Counted from the stretch's first letter, positions 50,886-60,037 are shown. The stretch: DNA of 64,000 nt from Myxococcota bacterium (GCA_041389495.1 JAWKRT010000001.1:2294001-2358000), one strand, 5' to 3'. Program-made: numbers and translations. The notes: generated from the sequence alone by a model not told the origin.

Positions 50886-52538
50886 GTGACCGACGACGAG
50901 ATGTGGAGCCTGGGCGATCTGATCGAGGGCGTCGAAGCGGTGCTGCCGCCCGACGCGCCGGCGCTCGTCCACGACGACGAGGTCGTGTCGTGGAGCGCGC
51001 TCGCGCGCGCGTCGCGCTCGCTCGCCGCGGCCTTCGCCGCGCGCGGCGCGAAGCCCGGCGACAAGGTCGCCTTCTACATGCGCAACCAGCCCGCCTACAT
51101 GCTGACGCTCGCCGCCTGCTTCAAGGGCGCGTACGTCCACGTCAACGTCAACTACCGCTACCTCGACGACGAGCTGCTCTACATCCTCGACGACTCCGAC
51201 GCGGCGGTCGTCGTGTACGCGGCGGAGTTCGACGAGCGCATCGCGCGCGTGCGCGAACGCGCCGGCAAGGTGCGCGCGTGGGTGCGCGTCGGCCCGGGCG
51301 AGCCGCCCGCGTTCGCCGAGTCGTTCGCCGCGCTCGCCGGCGAGCGGCCCGACGCCGCGCTCGACGTCGCGCGCTCGGCGGACGACCTGCTCTTCATCTA
51401 CACGGGCGGCACCACGGGCATGCCGAAGGGCGTGATGTGGCGCCACGGCGACCTGTGGGGGGCGCTCGGGTACGGCGCGAACGCGCGCGCGAACCGCGGC
51501 GCGCGGCCCGCGACGCCGGCCGAGCACGTCGCGAACGTGAAGGCGCACGGCGTCGGGCCGCGGCAGTACACGGCGTGCCCGCTCATGCACGGGACGGGGC
51601 TGCTCACCGCGATCGGAAACTTCGTCGGCGGCGGCGTGACGCTCACGACGGGCGGCGAGCGCTTCGAGGCCGAGGCCGCGCTCGACTTCGTCGACCGCGC
51701 GCGCGCGGAATCGATGGTGATCGTCGGCGACGCGTTCGCACGGCCGATCGTCGACGCGCTCGATGCGCACCCCGGCCGCTGGAGCCTCGCGTCGCTCAAG
51801 GTCGTCATGTCGTCGGGCGTGATGTGGAGCCGCGAGACGAAGGACGCGCTGCTCGCGCACCAGCCGAACCTCACGCTCGCCGACCTGTTCGGCTCGTCCG
51901 AGGCCGTCGGCTTCGGGTCCTCGGTGACGAGCCGCAAGGCGGGGAAGGGCCGCACCGCGAAGTTCCGCATCGGCGACGACTGCCGCGTCTTCACCGAGGA
52001 CCTGCGCGAGGTCGCGCCCGGGAGCGGCGAGCGCGGCTTCATCGCGCGCCGCGGGCCGATCCCGCTCGGCTACTACAAGGATCCGGAGAAGTCCGCGAAG
52101 ACGTTCCCGACGATCGGCGGCGTCCGCTACTCGATTCCGGGCGACTGGTGCACGGTCGAGGCGGACGGCACGCTGACGCTGCTCGGGCGCGGGAGCGCCT
52201 GCATCAACACGGCCGGCGAGAAGGTGTATCCCGAGGAGGTCGAGGAGGTGCTGAAGCAGCACCCGGACGTCGCGGACGCGCTCGTCGTCGGCCTCCCCGA
52301 CCCGAAATGGGGACAGGCCGTGACGGCCGTCGTTGCCGCGCGGCGCGGACGCGCGATCGACGACGCGGCGCTGCGCGCCCACGTGCGCGATCGGCTCGCG
52401 GGCTACAAGACGCCCAAGCGCGTCGTCGCGGCCGAGGCCGCGTTGCTCCGCGCACCGAACGGGAAGCCCGACTACAAGGCGGCGCGCGCGCTCGCCGAGC
52501 GCGCGGCGGCGGACGGCGGCGCGGCGGACGGCGCGTAG
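50886..52538 (+). CDS. Acyl-CoA synthetase (AMP-forming)
   Basis: A 550-residue ANL-superfamily ligase. The P-loop is YTGGTTGMPKGVMWRHGD near residue 171, followed by the A5-type motif LFGSSEAVGFGS, the A8 hinge region GRGSACINTAGEKVYPEEVEE and the terminal catalytic Lys in NGKPDYKAAR. The GMPKGVMW form is seen in mycobacterial FadD19/FadD17-type synthetases that act on steroid side chains, so a bulky or branched acid substrate is plausible but unproven. The GTG at 50886 has GAGGGG upstream. Followed 41 bases later by a Gfo/Idh-type oxidoreductase gene. Confidence 0.92.
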   Translation: MTDDEMWSLGDLIEGVEAVLPPDAPALVHDDEVVSWSALARASRSLAAAFAARGAKPGDKVAFYMRNQPAYMLTLAACFKGAYVHVNVNYRYLDDELLYILDDSDAAVVVYAAEFDERIARVRERAGKVRAWVRVGPGEPPAFAESFAALAGERPDAALDVARSADDLLFIYTGGTTGMPKGVMWRHGDLWGALGYGANARANRGARPATPAEHVANVKAHGVGPRQYTACPLMHGTGLLTAIGNFVGGGVTLTTGGERFEAEAALDFVDRARAESMVIVGDAFARPIVDALDAHPGRWSLASLKVVMSSGVMWSRETKDALLAHQPNLTLADLFGSSEAVGFGSSVTSRKAGKGRTAKFRIGDDCRVFTEDLREVAPGSGERGFIARRGPIPLGYYKDPEKSAKTFPTIGGVRYSIPGDWCTVEADGTLTLLGRGSACINTAGEKVYPEEVEEVLKQHPDVADALVVGLPDPKWGQAVTAVVAARRGRAIDDAALRAHVRDRLAGYKTPKRVVAAEAALLRAPNGKPDYKAARALAERAAADGGAADGA

Positions 52539-52579
52539 GCGGCGTCGGCGGCGGCGTCGGCGGCGGAGGAGGCCGCGGA

Positions 52580-53605
52580 ATGGCGGAGCGAGCGCTTCGG
52601 ATCGGCATCCTCGGCGCCGCGCGCATCGCGCCGGCCGCGCTCGTCACGCCCGCGCGGAGCGTCGACGGCGCGATCGTCGCGGCCGTGGCCGCCCGCGACG
52701 CGGCGCGGGCCGAGGCCTTCGCGCGCAAGCACGGCATCGCGCGCGTCGCGCGCGACTACGCCGAGCTCGTCGAGGACCGCGAGCTCGACGCCATCTACAA
52801 CCCGCTCCCGAACGGCCTCCACGCCGAGTGGACGATCCGCGCGCTCGAGGCCGGGAAGCACGTGCTGTGCGAGAAGCCGCTGGCGGCGAACGCGGACGAG
52901 GCGCGGGCGATGGCGGCGGCCGCGGCGCGCACCGGGCGGGTGCTGATGGAGGCCTTCCACTGGCGCTACCACCGCGCCGCGGAGCGGGCGATCGAGATCG
53001 TGCGCTCGGGAGAGCTCGGCCGCGTCGAGCGCGTCGAAGCCGCGATGTGCTTCCCGCTGCCGCTGTTCGGCGACATCCGCTACCGGCTCGACCTCGCCGG
53101 CGGCGCGACGATGGACGCGGGATGCTATGCGGTCTCGATCGCGCGGCACCTCGCGGGCGAGGAGCCGGCCGTCGCGTCCGCGCGCGCGAAGCTCCGCTCC
53201 CCGGGCGTCGACCGCGCGCTCGTCGGCGAGCTCGCGTTCCCGAGCGGTGCGAGCGGGCGCGTGCGCGCGTCGATGTGGTCGGCGCGGCTCCTCGACCTGA
53301 GCGCGCGCGTCGTCGGGAGCGAGGGCGAGCTGCGCTTCCTGAACCCCGTCATGCCGCAGCTCCTGCACCGCCTGCGCGTGCGCACGCGCAGCGGCACGCG
53401 CACCGAGCGCGCGGCGGGCGAGCCCACGTACACCGCGCAGCTGCGCGCCTTCGTGCGCGCGGTGGACGAGGGCGCGGCGATTCCGACGGACGGGAACGAC
53501 GGCGTCGCGAACATGGTCGTGATCGACGCGCTCTATCGCGCGGCCGGCCTGCCGCCGCGGGGAACGCCGGAGGCGGCCGCGATCGCGAGGTCCGGCCGTC
53601 GTTAG
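52580..53605 (+). CDS. Gfo/Idh/MocA-family oxidoreductase
   Basis: A 341-residue NAD(P)-dependent oxidoreductase. The Rossmann start LRIGILGAARIAPAAL is followed by DAIYNPLPNGLHAEWTIRALEAGKHVL as split segments of the family, the EKPLA motif with the catalytic Lys (CEKPLAAN), and AFHWRYHRA. The C-terminal domain is the open beta-sheet type. It resembles the dimeric dihydrodiol dehydrogenase/xylose dehydrogenase branch. Substrate unknown. ATG 52580 follows GGAGGAGG. The 41-base spacer before it is a GGCGTC-type low-complexity run. Confidence 0.9.
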   Translation: MAERALRIGILGAARIAPAALVTPARSVDGAIVAAVAARDAARAEAFARKHGIARVARDYAELVEDRELDAIYNPLPNGLHAEWTIRALEAGKHVLCEKPLAANADEARAMAAAAARTGRVLMEAFHWRYHRAAERAIEIVRSGELGRVERVEAAMCFPLPLFGDIRYRLDLAGGATMDAGCYAVSIARHLAGEEPAVASARAKLRSPGVDRALVGELAFPSGASGRVRASMWSARLLDLSARVVGSEGELRFLNPVMPQLLHRLRVRTRSGTRTERAAGEPTYTAQLRAFVRAVDEGAAIPTDGNDGVANMVVIDALYRAAGLPPRGTPEAAAIARSGRR

Positions 53606-53654
53606 TCCGACGAGGCGCGGACGAGGCGGGGCGGCCGGCGCGCGTCGCGCGCCC

Positions 53655-54800
53655 TCAGTCGGCGCTCTCGAGCAGGGCGGTGAAGAAGCGCGTCATCGCC
53701 TCGACCTCGGGCGTCTCGACGTACTCGGCCGCCGTGTGGGCGCGTTCGATCGAGCCCGGGCCCATGACGACGCCCGGAATTCCGTGCAGGGCGAAGGCGC
53801 CGGCGTCGGTGCCGAACGCGACGTGGCCGAGCTCGGCGCGCGCGCCGCACGCGGCGAGCGCGTTGCGGCACCGGCGCACGCAGACGTGGTCGGCGGGCGT
53901 GCCGAGCGGGCCCTTCTCGCTCTCGCAGCGCTCGACGACGACGTGCTCGAGGCCGCGGCGCGCGAGCGCCGCCTCGAGCTCGGCGCGCACGCCGTCGACC
54001 GTCTCGCCGGGCACCATCCGGCGGTCGAGCACGACCCACGCGCGGTCGGGGACGATGTTGGGCGCGTGTCCGCCGGCGCCGATGCCGGGCGAGAGCGTCG
54101 CCGGCCCGAGGGCGCCGTGCGGGCGCGCGGCGAGCTCGTCCGCGAGCTCCTCGAACGCGAGGATCGCGCGCGCGAGCAGGCCGAGCGCGTTGCGCCCCGC
54201 GCGCGGGTTCGACCCGTGGCAGGCGACGCCGCGCGCGGCGACGCGCGCGAGCGCGATGCCCTTGTGCTCGTTCACGACGCGCAGGCTCGTCGGCTCGGTG
54301 GCGAGCACCCAGTCGGGCCGGCGCCCGCCGAGATGCGCGAGCACGTCGGCGACGCCCGCGCTGCCGAGCTCCTCGTCGGCCTCGCCCACGACGACGACGT
54401 TGCGCCGGAGCGTCCCGCGCGCGAGCACGCCCTGGAGCGCGGCCACGAGGGCCGCCATGCCGGCCTTGGTGTCGCACGCGCCGCGCCCGTAGAGGCGCTC
54501 GTTCGCGATGCGCGGGTCGAACGGGTCGATCTCCATGCCGTCGACGGGCACGGTGTCGAGGTGCGACGCCACGAGGACCGTGTCGCGCGCGCCGGCCGCG
54601 GTCGCCTCGGCGACCACGCTCCGGCGGTCGCCTGCGCCGACCACCACGGCGTCGAGGGCCATCGCGCGCAGCTGCGCGGCGACGTGCTCGGCATAGCGCG
54701 CCTCGCCGGCGATCGAGGGCGGCACGTCGTCGCGCCCCATCGGATTCACCGACGGGATCGCCACGTAGTCGCGCAGCAGCTCGATCGCCCGGCTCGCCAT
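53655..54800 (-). CDS. M20-family metallopeptidase (ArgE/DapE type)
   Basis: A 381-residue zinc amidohydrolase. Metal ligands and the general base are visible: H80 and D82 (ASHLDTVP), D110 (GACDTKAG), E143-E144 (EADEELGS), and a late His in IERAHTAAEYV. The dimerisation domain has the HGSNPRAGRNA motif. Members hydrolyse N-acyl amino acids or peptides (ArgE, DapE, carboxypeptidases); the exact substrate is open. ATG 54800 lacks a ribosome site and follows a -10-like TACACT by eight bases. Confidence 0.92.
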   Translation of the reverse strand: MASRAIELLRDYVAIPSVNPMGRDDVPPSIAGEARYAEHVAAQLRAMALDAVVVGAGDRRSVVAEATAAGARDTVLVASHLDTVPVDGMEIDPFDPRIANERLYGRGACDTKAGMAALVAALQGVLARGTLRRNVVVVGEADEELGSAGVADVLAHLGGRRPDWVLATEPTSLRVVNEHKGIALARVAARGVACHGSNPRAGRNALGLLARAILAFEELADELAARPHGALGPATLSPGIGAGGHAPNIVPDRAWVVLDRRMVPGETVDGVRAELEAALARRGLEHVVVERCESEKGPLGTPADHVCVRRCRNALAACGARAELGHVAFGTDAGAFALHGIPGVVMGPGSIERAHTAAEYVETPEVEAMTRFFTALLESAD

Positions 54801-54808
54801 GCGCGCCG

Positions 54809-54814
54809 AGTGTA
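54809..54814 (-). promoter_or_regulatory. Putative -10 element for a leaderless M20 peptidase mRNA
   Basis: On the - strand: TACACT, eight G/C bases, ATG 54800. It lies in the 18-base gap to the serine protease stop. Confidence 0.4.
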
Positions 54815-54818
54815 GTCG

Positions 54819-55826
54819 CTAGGGCGCCGGGGCGAGGCCGGGGCCGAGGCCGTCCTCGCGGTCGTCCTCGGGCGACGCGCAGTCGGGATCGGCCGGGTAG
54901 TCGATCGCGCCGTCGCCGTCGTCGTCGATCTCGTCGCTGCAGGCGGGGCGCACCAGCGCGACGAGCTGGGCGCGGTAGAGGCTCAGGTCCGCGGCCAGCG
55001 TGCGATTTCCGTAGAAGCTCGTCGCGCGCGGCTGGCGCTTCTCGAAGGTGCGCACGACGAGGATGCCCGCGAGCTCGAAGCGGTCGCCGCGCCGGGCGAA
55101 GAGCGCGCCGCCCGAGTCGCCCGTCGTCGCCTGCGCCTCGAAGCGCGTCGCGCCCGGCGCGCCGGGCGGCGTGAAGTCCATCGCGAGCACGTGCGTGTGC
55201 ACGCCGCCGGTGGCGACGCGGAAGGGGCCGGCCTCGATCCGGTTCGTTCCCCAGCGCATGGCGCGCGTCGCCGCCCAGCGGAAGCCCTCGAACGCAGCGC
55301 CGCCGGGCGCGCTCCACGCGGCGCGCGCACCGCGGTCGAGCCCCTGGCCGACGAGCCACACGCGCGCCCCCCGCGGAGGGCGCGCGCGCGCGATCGGCAG
55401 CACGGGCAGGTGCGGGTCGCTGTCGATGCGGAACGCGAGCAGGTCGCTCGCGCTGCCGTCTTCGTTGCGGAGGCGCGTGCGCGTCGCATCGATCGGGGAA
55501 CCGACGACGCCGCCGATCTCGACCGGGAAGGCGCCGACGTGGGCGGCCGTGAGCACCCAGCGGTGGCCGAGGTAGACGGCGCTGTACGGGCCGCGTCGCG
55601 CGAGGTGCTCGAAGGGGAGCCGCGCGCGGCCCGTCGCGCTCGCCGGCGGCGGCTGCGTGTTGGTCGCCGCGTCGCCGACGGCGAGCAGCACGCCGCACGC
55701 GGGCGCAGCCCCGACCAGGGGGCCGACGAGCGCGCCGACGAGGGCCGCCGCAGCGGCGCGCGCCGCGCGCGCGGGCCGGAGCGGCCGCGGCGCGCCGGGT
55801 CGAGACTCGATCGCACGGGGCCGCAC
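54819..55826 (-). CDS. Secreted trypsin-like serine protease
   Basis: A 335-residue S1-type protease. A signal peptide (residues about 16-42, AARAAAAALVGALVGPLVGA to AAPACG) is followed by the catalytic triad: His in VLTAAHVG, Asp in DLLAFRID and Ser in TGDSGGALF. The C-terminus has CSDEIDDDGDGAIDYPADPDC, a Ca-binding-like Asp-rich repeat common at the ends of secreted proteins from myxobacteria and relatives. GTG 55826 is chosen because a -10-like CATGCT ends six bases upstream. A longer frame from 55928 would overlap the divergent gene. Confidence 0.82.
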   Translation of the reverse strand: MRPRAIESRPGAPRPLRPARAARAAAAALVGALVGPLVGAAPACGVLLAVGDAATNTQPPPASATGRARLPFEHLARRGPYSAVYLGHRWVLTAAHVGAFPVEIGGVVGSPIDATRTRLRNEDGSASDLLAFRIDSDPHLPVLPIARARPPRGARVWLVGQGLDRGARAAWSAPGGAAFEGFRWAATRAMRWGTNRIEAGPFRVATGGVHTHVLAMDFTPPGAPGATRFEAQATTGDSGGALFARRGDRFELAGILVVRTFEKRQPRATSFYGNRTLAADLSLYRAQLVALVRPACSDEIDDDGDGAIDYPADPDCASPEDDREDGLGPGLAPAP

Positions 55827-55863
55827 GCGCGCAGCATGCCATACGCGCGGCCCGCCGATTCCG

Positions 55864-55869
55864 TACCCT
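55864..55869 (+). promoter_or_regulatory. Putative -10 element for the TMTC-like gene
   Basis: TACCCT followed by nine G/C bases (GCCGCGCCG) and ATG 55879, so the leader would be at most two or three bases. On the opposite strand, CATGCT (55833-55838) precedes the GTG of the protease gene by six bases, giving back-to-back short promoters in a 52-base gap. Confidence 0.4.
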
Positions 55870-55878
55870 GCCGCGCCG

Positions 55879-57765
55879 ATGGCCCGCCGGATCGCGATCG
55901 CCGCGCTGCTCGTCGGCGCCGTCCTCACGCTGTACGCGCCCGTCGACGGCTACCCGTTCGCGTCGATCGACGACTCGCTCTACGTCACCGGCAACCCGCG
56001 CGTGCAGGCCGGGCTCGATCTCGACGGGCTGCGCTGGGCGCTCACCAGCACGAGCGACGGCAACTGGCTCCCGGCGACCTGGCTCTCGCACATGCTCGAC
56101 GTCGAGCTGTACGGGCTCGACGCGGGCCGGCACCACCGGACGAGTCGCTGGCTGCACGCGCTGAACGCCGCGCTCGTGTTCGCCGCGCTCGTCGCGATGA
56201 CGGGACGGGCCGCACCCGCGGCGCTCGTCGCCGCGCTCTTCGCGCTGCACCCGCTGCGCGTCGAGTCGGTGGCCTGGGTCGCCGAGCGCAAGGACGTCCT
56301 GAGCGGGACGTTCGCGCTGCTCGCGATCGCCGCGCACGCGTCCTTCGCGCGCACGGGCGGAGCCGCGCGGCGCGCCGGCGTGATCGCCGCGCTCGCCGCC
56401 GGCCTGATGGCGAAGTCGATGCTCGTGACGCTGCCGTTCGTGCTGCTCCTGCTCGACGTCTGGCCGCTCGGCCGCGTCGCGGGCGCGCGGGCGGACGCCG
56501 GCGCACTCGAGCGCGCGCTCGCGCGCTGGGGCGGCGCGGAGCGGCCGGGTCGCTTCCGCGCGGCGCCGCTCGCCGACCTCGTGCGCGAGAAGCTCCCGCT
56601 CTTCGCGCTCGTCGCGGCGGCGAGCGCGATCACGTTCGCGGCCCAGGAGGGGCGGGGCGCGATGGTCGTGGGCGGCGACCTCGCCGCGCCCGAGCGCCTC
56701 GCGAACGCGGTCGTCGCCTTCGCGCGCTACGCGAGCGCGCAGCTGTGGCCCGTCGGTCTCGCCTCGCAGGTGCCGCATCCGTTCCTCCCGATGGAGGGCG
56801 GGCGGGGGCTCGGCGCGGGGCAGGTCGTCGGCGCGCTCGCGCTGCTCGGCGCGCTGACGGCGGGCGCGCTCGCGGCGGGTCGCGCGGTGGGCGTCGGCTG
56901 GCTCTGGTTCCTGGGCATGCTCGTCCCCGTGAGCGGCATCGTGCAGGTCGGCCCGTACGCGCTCGCCGACCGCTACACGTACCTGCCTTCGATCGGGTTC
57001 TGGATCGCCGTCGTGTTCGGCGTCGGCGCGCCCCTCGCGGCGCGCGTCGGCCGCTCGCGCGGGCTCCGCCGCGCCGGAGCCGCCGCCATCGCGGCGGCGA
57101 TCGCGCTGCTCGCGCTCGCGAGCGCGTTGCAGATCCGCACCTGGCGCGACTCGCTCGCGATCTACCGCCGCTCGCTCGAGGTCGACCCCGGCAATCTCGC
57201 CGCGCACTTCAGCCTCGCGGGCGAGTACCGCGCGCGCGGCGAGGACGCGCTCGCGCTCGCGCACTACCGCGCCGTGCTCGCGCGGCAGCCGCGCTCGGCG
57301 CGCGCGTGGAACGGATTGGGTGTCGTGCTCCACCAGCTCGGGCGGGATCACGAGGCGGCGGGCGCGCTCGAGCGGGCCCTCGCGCTGCAGCCCGGCCTCG
57401 CGCTCGCGCACAACCAGCTCGGCAACGTGTACCGCGACCTCGGTCGCCTCGACGACGCCGAGCGGGCCTACCGCGCCGCGCTGCGCGCCGAGCCGTCCGC
57501 CTACGTCGTGCGGCTCAACCTCGGCAACCTGCTGCGCGACGCGGGGCGCGACGACGAGGCGCTCGCGCTCTACGAGGAGGCCGTGGCGCTGCGGCCGTCG
57601 TCGGGCAAGGCGCGCCACACGCTGGCCGAGCTGCTCGCGCAGCGCGGCGACGTCGACGCCGCGCGCGCGCAGTACGAGGCGATCCTGGCGGTGGACCCGC
57701 TCGACGCCGAGGCGCGCGTCCGGCTGCGCCGGTTGGCCCGCGATGCATTAGGCTCTGCGCCGTGA
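55879..57765 (+). CDS. TMTC-like membrane protein with C-terminal TPR repeats
   Basis: A 628-residue protein. The N-terminal part has about ten transmembrane helices and an early loop with SIDDSLYVTGNPRVQAGL, where TMTC/PMT-like proteins carry their acidic motif. ALFALHPLRVESVAWVAERK and GPYALADRYTYLPSIGFW are strongly TMTC-like. The C-terminal 180 residues form about five TPR units (HYRAVLARQPRSARAWNGLG, VLHQLGRDHEAAGALERAL and so on). TMTC proteins are O-mannosyltransferases in animals; bacterial members are uncharacterised. The stop overlaps the dioxygenase GTG (GTGA). Confidence 0.85.
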   Translation: MARRIAIAALLVGAVLTLYAPVDGYPFASIDDSLYVTGNPRVQAGLDLDGLRWALTSTSDGNWLPATWLSHMLDVELYGLDAGRHHRTSRWLHALNAALVFAALVAMTGRAAPAALVAALFALHPLRVESVAWVAERKDVLSGTFALLAIAAHASFARTGGAARRAGVIAALAAGLMAKSMLVTLPFVLLLLDVWPLGRVAGARADAGALERALARWGGAERPGRFRAAPLADLVREKLPLFALVAAASAITFAAQEGRGAMVVGGDLAAPERLANAVVAFARYASAQLWPVGLASQVPHPFLPMEGGRGLGAGQVVGALALLGALTAGALAAGRAVGVGWLWFLGMLVPVSGIVQVGPYALADRYTYLPSIGFWIAVVFGVGAPLAARVGRSRGLRRAGAAAIAAAIALLALASALQIRTWRDSLAIYRRSLEVDPGNLAAHFSLAGEYRARGEDALALAHYRAVLARQPRSARAWNGLGVVLHQLGRDHEAAGALERALALQPGLALAHNQLGNVYRDLGRLDDAERAYRAALRAEPSAYVVRLNLGNLLRDAGRDDEALALYEEAVALRPSSGKARHTLAELLAQRGDVDAARAQYEAILAVDPLDAEARVRLRRLARDALGSAP

Positions 57766-58853
57766 CGAGCCCCGCGACGACGACCGATTCCGCCCGCGCC
57801 GCGCGCGTCGAGTGCCTGCCCGAGGCGCTCCGCGTCCACTTCGAGCCCGGCGCCGGCCCGGAGGGCGCCGCGTCGGCCGACTACCACTACTTCTGGCTCC
57901 GCCACCAGTGCCCGTGCTGCTGCCATCCGACCACCGGCGAGCGCGTCGTGTGCCCGTCGCACGTCGACCTCGCGCTCCGGCCGGTGCGCGCGGCGGCGAC
58001 GCCCGACGGCGGCGCCGTCGAGCTCGCATGGCCCGACGGCCACGCGTCGCGGTTCGCGACCTCGTGGCTCGCCGCGCACGCCTACGCACCCGAGCGGTCG
58101 GGCGGTGCGGCGGCGGCGCGCGTCGACGACCACCGCGTCGAGCCCGGGCCCGAGCTGGCGGCGCGCTGTCTCGCGCGCGTCGCCGAGCGCGGGGCGGCCG
58201 TCGTGTTCGGCGCCGGCGACGACACCGAGGGCCTGATCGCGCAGTTCGAGGCGCTGGGCCTCGTCGTCGTGCCGACGCACTTCGGGCGCATCGAGGATCT
58301 GCGCACCGACAACACGACGAACGAGAACACCGACCAGCTCGGCTACACGAACGCGCCCGTCGACCTCCACACCGACCAGCCCTTCCTCGAGCGGCCGCCG
58401 CGCTACCAGGCGCTCCACTGCGTGCGCGCCGCCGACGAGGGCGGGGCGAGCGCGATCGCCGATGCGTTCGCCGCGGCGCGCGTGCTGCGCGACACGGCGC
58501 GCGAGGACTTCGACGTGCTCGCCGGAACGCCGATCGTGTTCGACCGGCGCCAGAAGCGGTACACGAAGCGCCTCGTGACGCCCGTGCTCGAGGTGGTGGA
58601 CGACGAGCCCGTGCGCGTGCGCGCGAGCTACTTCACGCTCGGGACGCCGATGCTGCCGTTCGAGCGCATGGAGGCGTGGTACCGCGCGTACGCGCGCTTC
58701 GTGCGGCTCGTGAACGACGAGCGCCACCGCGTCGCCTTCCGCCTCGAGGCGGGCGATTTCCTGCTCTACGACAACTTCCGGATGCTGCACGCGCGCGAAG
58801 CGTTCACGGGCGCGCGCTGGGTGCGCGGGATCTACTTCGACCCGCGCGCCTGA
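57762..58853 (+). CDS. GBBH/TauD-family 2-oxoglutarate dioxygenase with zinc domain
   Basis: A 363-residue enzyme. The N-terminal DUF971/GBBH-like zinc module has Cys/His ligands in LRHQCPCCCHP and VVCPSHVD (C50, C52-C54, C64, H67). The TauD-type oxygenase domain begins near residue 125; the iron ligands are His and Asp of LHTDQPF near residue 203 and His of RMLHAREAF, and the Arg for 2-oxoglutarate lies after it (GARWVRGIYF). The closest known functions are gamma-butyrobetaine or trimethyllysine hydroxylation; the substrate here is not known. GTG start overlaps the TMTC-like gene. Its 3' end overlaps the convergent regulator gene by 22 bases. Confidence 0.88.
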   Translation: MTSPATTTDSARAARVECLPEALRVHFEPGAGPEGAASADYHYFWLRHQCPCCCHPTTGERVVCPSHVDLALRPVRAAATPDGGAVELAWPDGHASRFATSWLAAHAYAPERSGGAAAARVDDHRVEPGPELAARCLARVAERGAAVVFGAGDDTEGLIAQFEALGLVVVPTHFGRIEDLRTDNTTNENTDQLGYTNAPVDLHTDQPFLERPPRYQALHCVRAADEGGASAIADAFAAARVLRDTAREDFDVLAGTPIVFDRRQKRYTKRLVTPVLEVVDDEPVRVRASYFTLGTPMLPFERMEAWYRAYARFVRLVNDERHRVAFRLEAGDFLLYDNFRMLHAREAFTGARWVRGIYFDPRA

Positions 58854-60037
58854 CGCGCCCGCGCCGCTCCGCCCTCGTCGATCGTCGCGACGCCGCTCAG
58901 GATCAGCTGCAGCAGCTCGCCCTGCCGGTTCGTCTCCGTCTTCGCGAAGACCTGCTTGAGCTGGCTGCGCGCCGTGTTGAGCGTGACGCCGCGGATGCCC
59001 GCCGCGTCCTCGAGCGAGTGCCCCTGCGCGAGCAGCTGCGCGAGGTCGGCCTCGGCCGGCGTCAGCCCGTACACGGTCGTGAGCACCGTCGTGAGCGAGA
59101 GGTCGCGGTACTCGGGGTCGCTGATGAAGATCACCGCGGCGGCCCCGGCCATCGCGCGGTCGTGGACCCGCCCGAGCACGGGCGTCACGAGCACGGGATA
59201 GGCGCGCAGCCCCGAAGGCCGGGCGAGCGACATGAAGCCGCCGCCGGAGAGCTCGCGTCCGCGCTCCGGCATGGTCGCGGAGTCGATCAGCTGGTGGAGC
59301 GCGGCGGTCGTCTCGCGGTCGCTCGCGCGCGGCCCGTCGTCGGCGAACGTGAAGCCGTCCTCCGCCGCGGCGATGCGGAGCGCCATCCGGTTGCGGATCA
59401 GCGGCGCGCGGTTCGCATCGAGCACGACGACGCCGGTCGGGATGCGGTCGATGACCTCGTGCAGCGCGAGCTGCTGGCCCTCGGTGCTCTGCAGGCGCCC
59501 GAAGATGTCGACCGCGCGGCCGAGGTGGGGAACGAGACGATCCGCGACGCCGAGCAGCGCGTCGGAGATCGCCGGCTGGTCGCCGCGGCGGTAGACGACG
59601 ATCAGCGAGGAGAGGATCGCCTCCTCGGGCGACACGAGGTGGAGGATCGGCGGCTCCGGAGCGAGGCCGCGCGGCCGGAGGAAGTCCTCGTCGAACTCGC
59701 TGCCGGGCATCATCTCGGGCGGGTAGTGCTCGCTCATGCGCACGAAGCGGCGGCCGAGGTCGTCGCCCGCGTTCGCGAGCCAGGGGAGGCCGGCCCGCGC
59801 GTGGCGCAGCGAGATCGGCGACGGCAGCGGGTCGGTGCCCGCGTAGAACTGCGCGGCGGGCTGGTTGAGCGCAGGCGTCTGGATGTTGAGGAAGACGGCG
59901 GCGCCCCCGAACAGCTCGGAGATGCCCTTCGCGACGTCGGACCAGGCCTCGCGGTCGGTCGCGGCGCGGTAGATCGCGTCGAGCAGCGGGAGGAGGCGCT
60001 GCTCCGCGAGTCGTCGGTCGTCGGTGGGCTCGGACAT
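58832..60037 (-). CDS. LuxR-type helix-turn-helix regulator with PAS/GAF-like sensor
   Basis: A 401-residue regulator. The C-terminal LuxR helix-turn-helix spans about residues 325-390: YGLTPAEADLAQLLAQGHSL, ITLNTARS-like VTLNTARSQLKQVFAKTET. The N-terminal 300 residues look like a ligand-sensing domain (SEHYPPEMMPGSEF, VIDRIPTGVVVLDANRAPLI, the latter PAS-like). There is no receiver domain. ATG 60037 is used; the frame continues upstream to 60289, but that part has non-coding composition. A -10-like TACTAT lies on this strand at 60071-60076. Confidence 0.82.
   Translation of the reverse strand: MSEPTDDRRLAEQRLLPLLDAIYRAATDREAWSDVAKGISELFGGAAVFLNIQTPALNQPAAQFYAGTDPLPSPISLRHARAGLPWLANAGDDLGRRFVRMSEHYPPEMMPGSEFDEDFLRPRGLAPEPPILHLVSPEEAILSSLIVVYRRGDQPAISDALLGVADRLVPHLGRAVDIFGRLQSTEGQQLALHEVIDRIPTGVVVLDANRAPLIRNRMALRIAAAEDGFTFADDGPRASDRETTAALHQLIDSATMPERGRELSGGGFMSLARPSGLRAYPVLVTPVLGRVHDRAMAGAAAVIFISDPEYRDLSLTTVLTTVYGLTPAEADLAQLLAQGHSLEDAAGIRGVTLNTARSQLKQVFAKTETNRQGELLQLILSGVATIDEGGAARARQARGSK

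Noticed and set aside
54819..55928. Serine protease starting at the ATG at 55928
   Set aside because: It would overlap the divergent TMTC-like gene start. The GTG at 55826 gives a normal signal peptide and has a -10-like hexamer six bases upstream.
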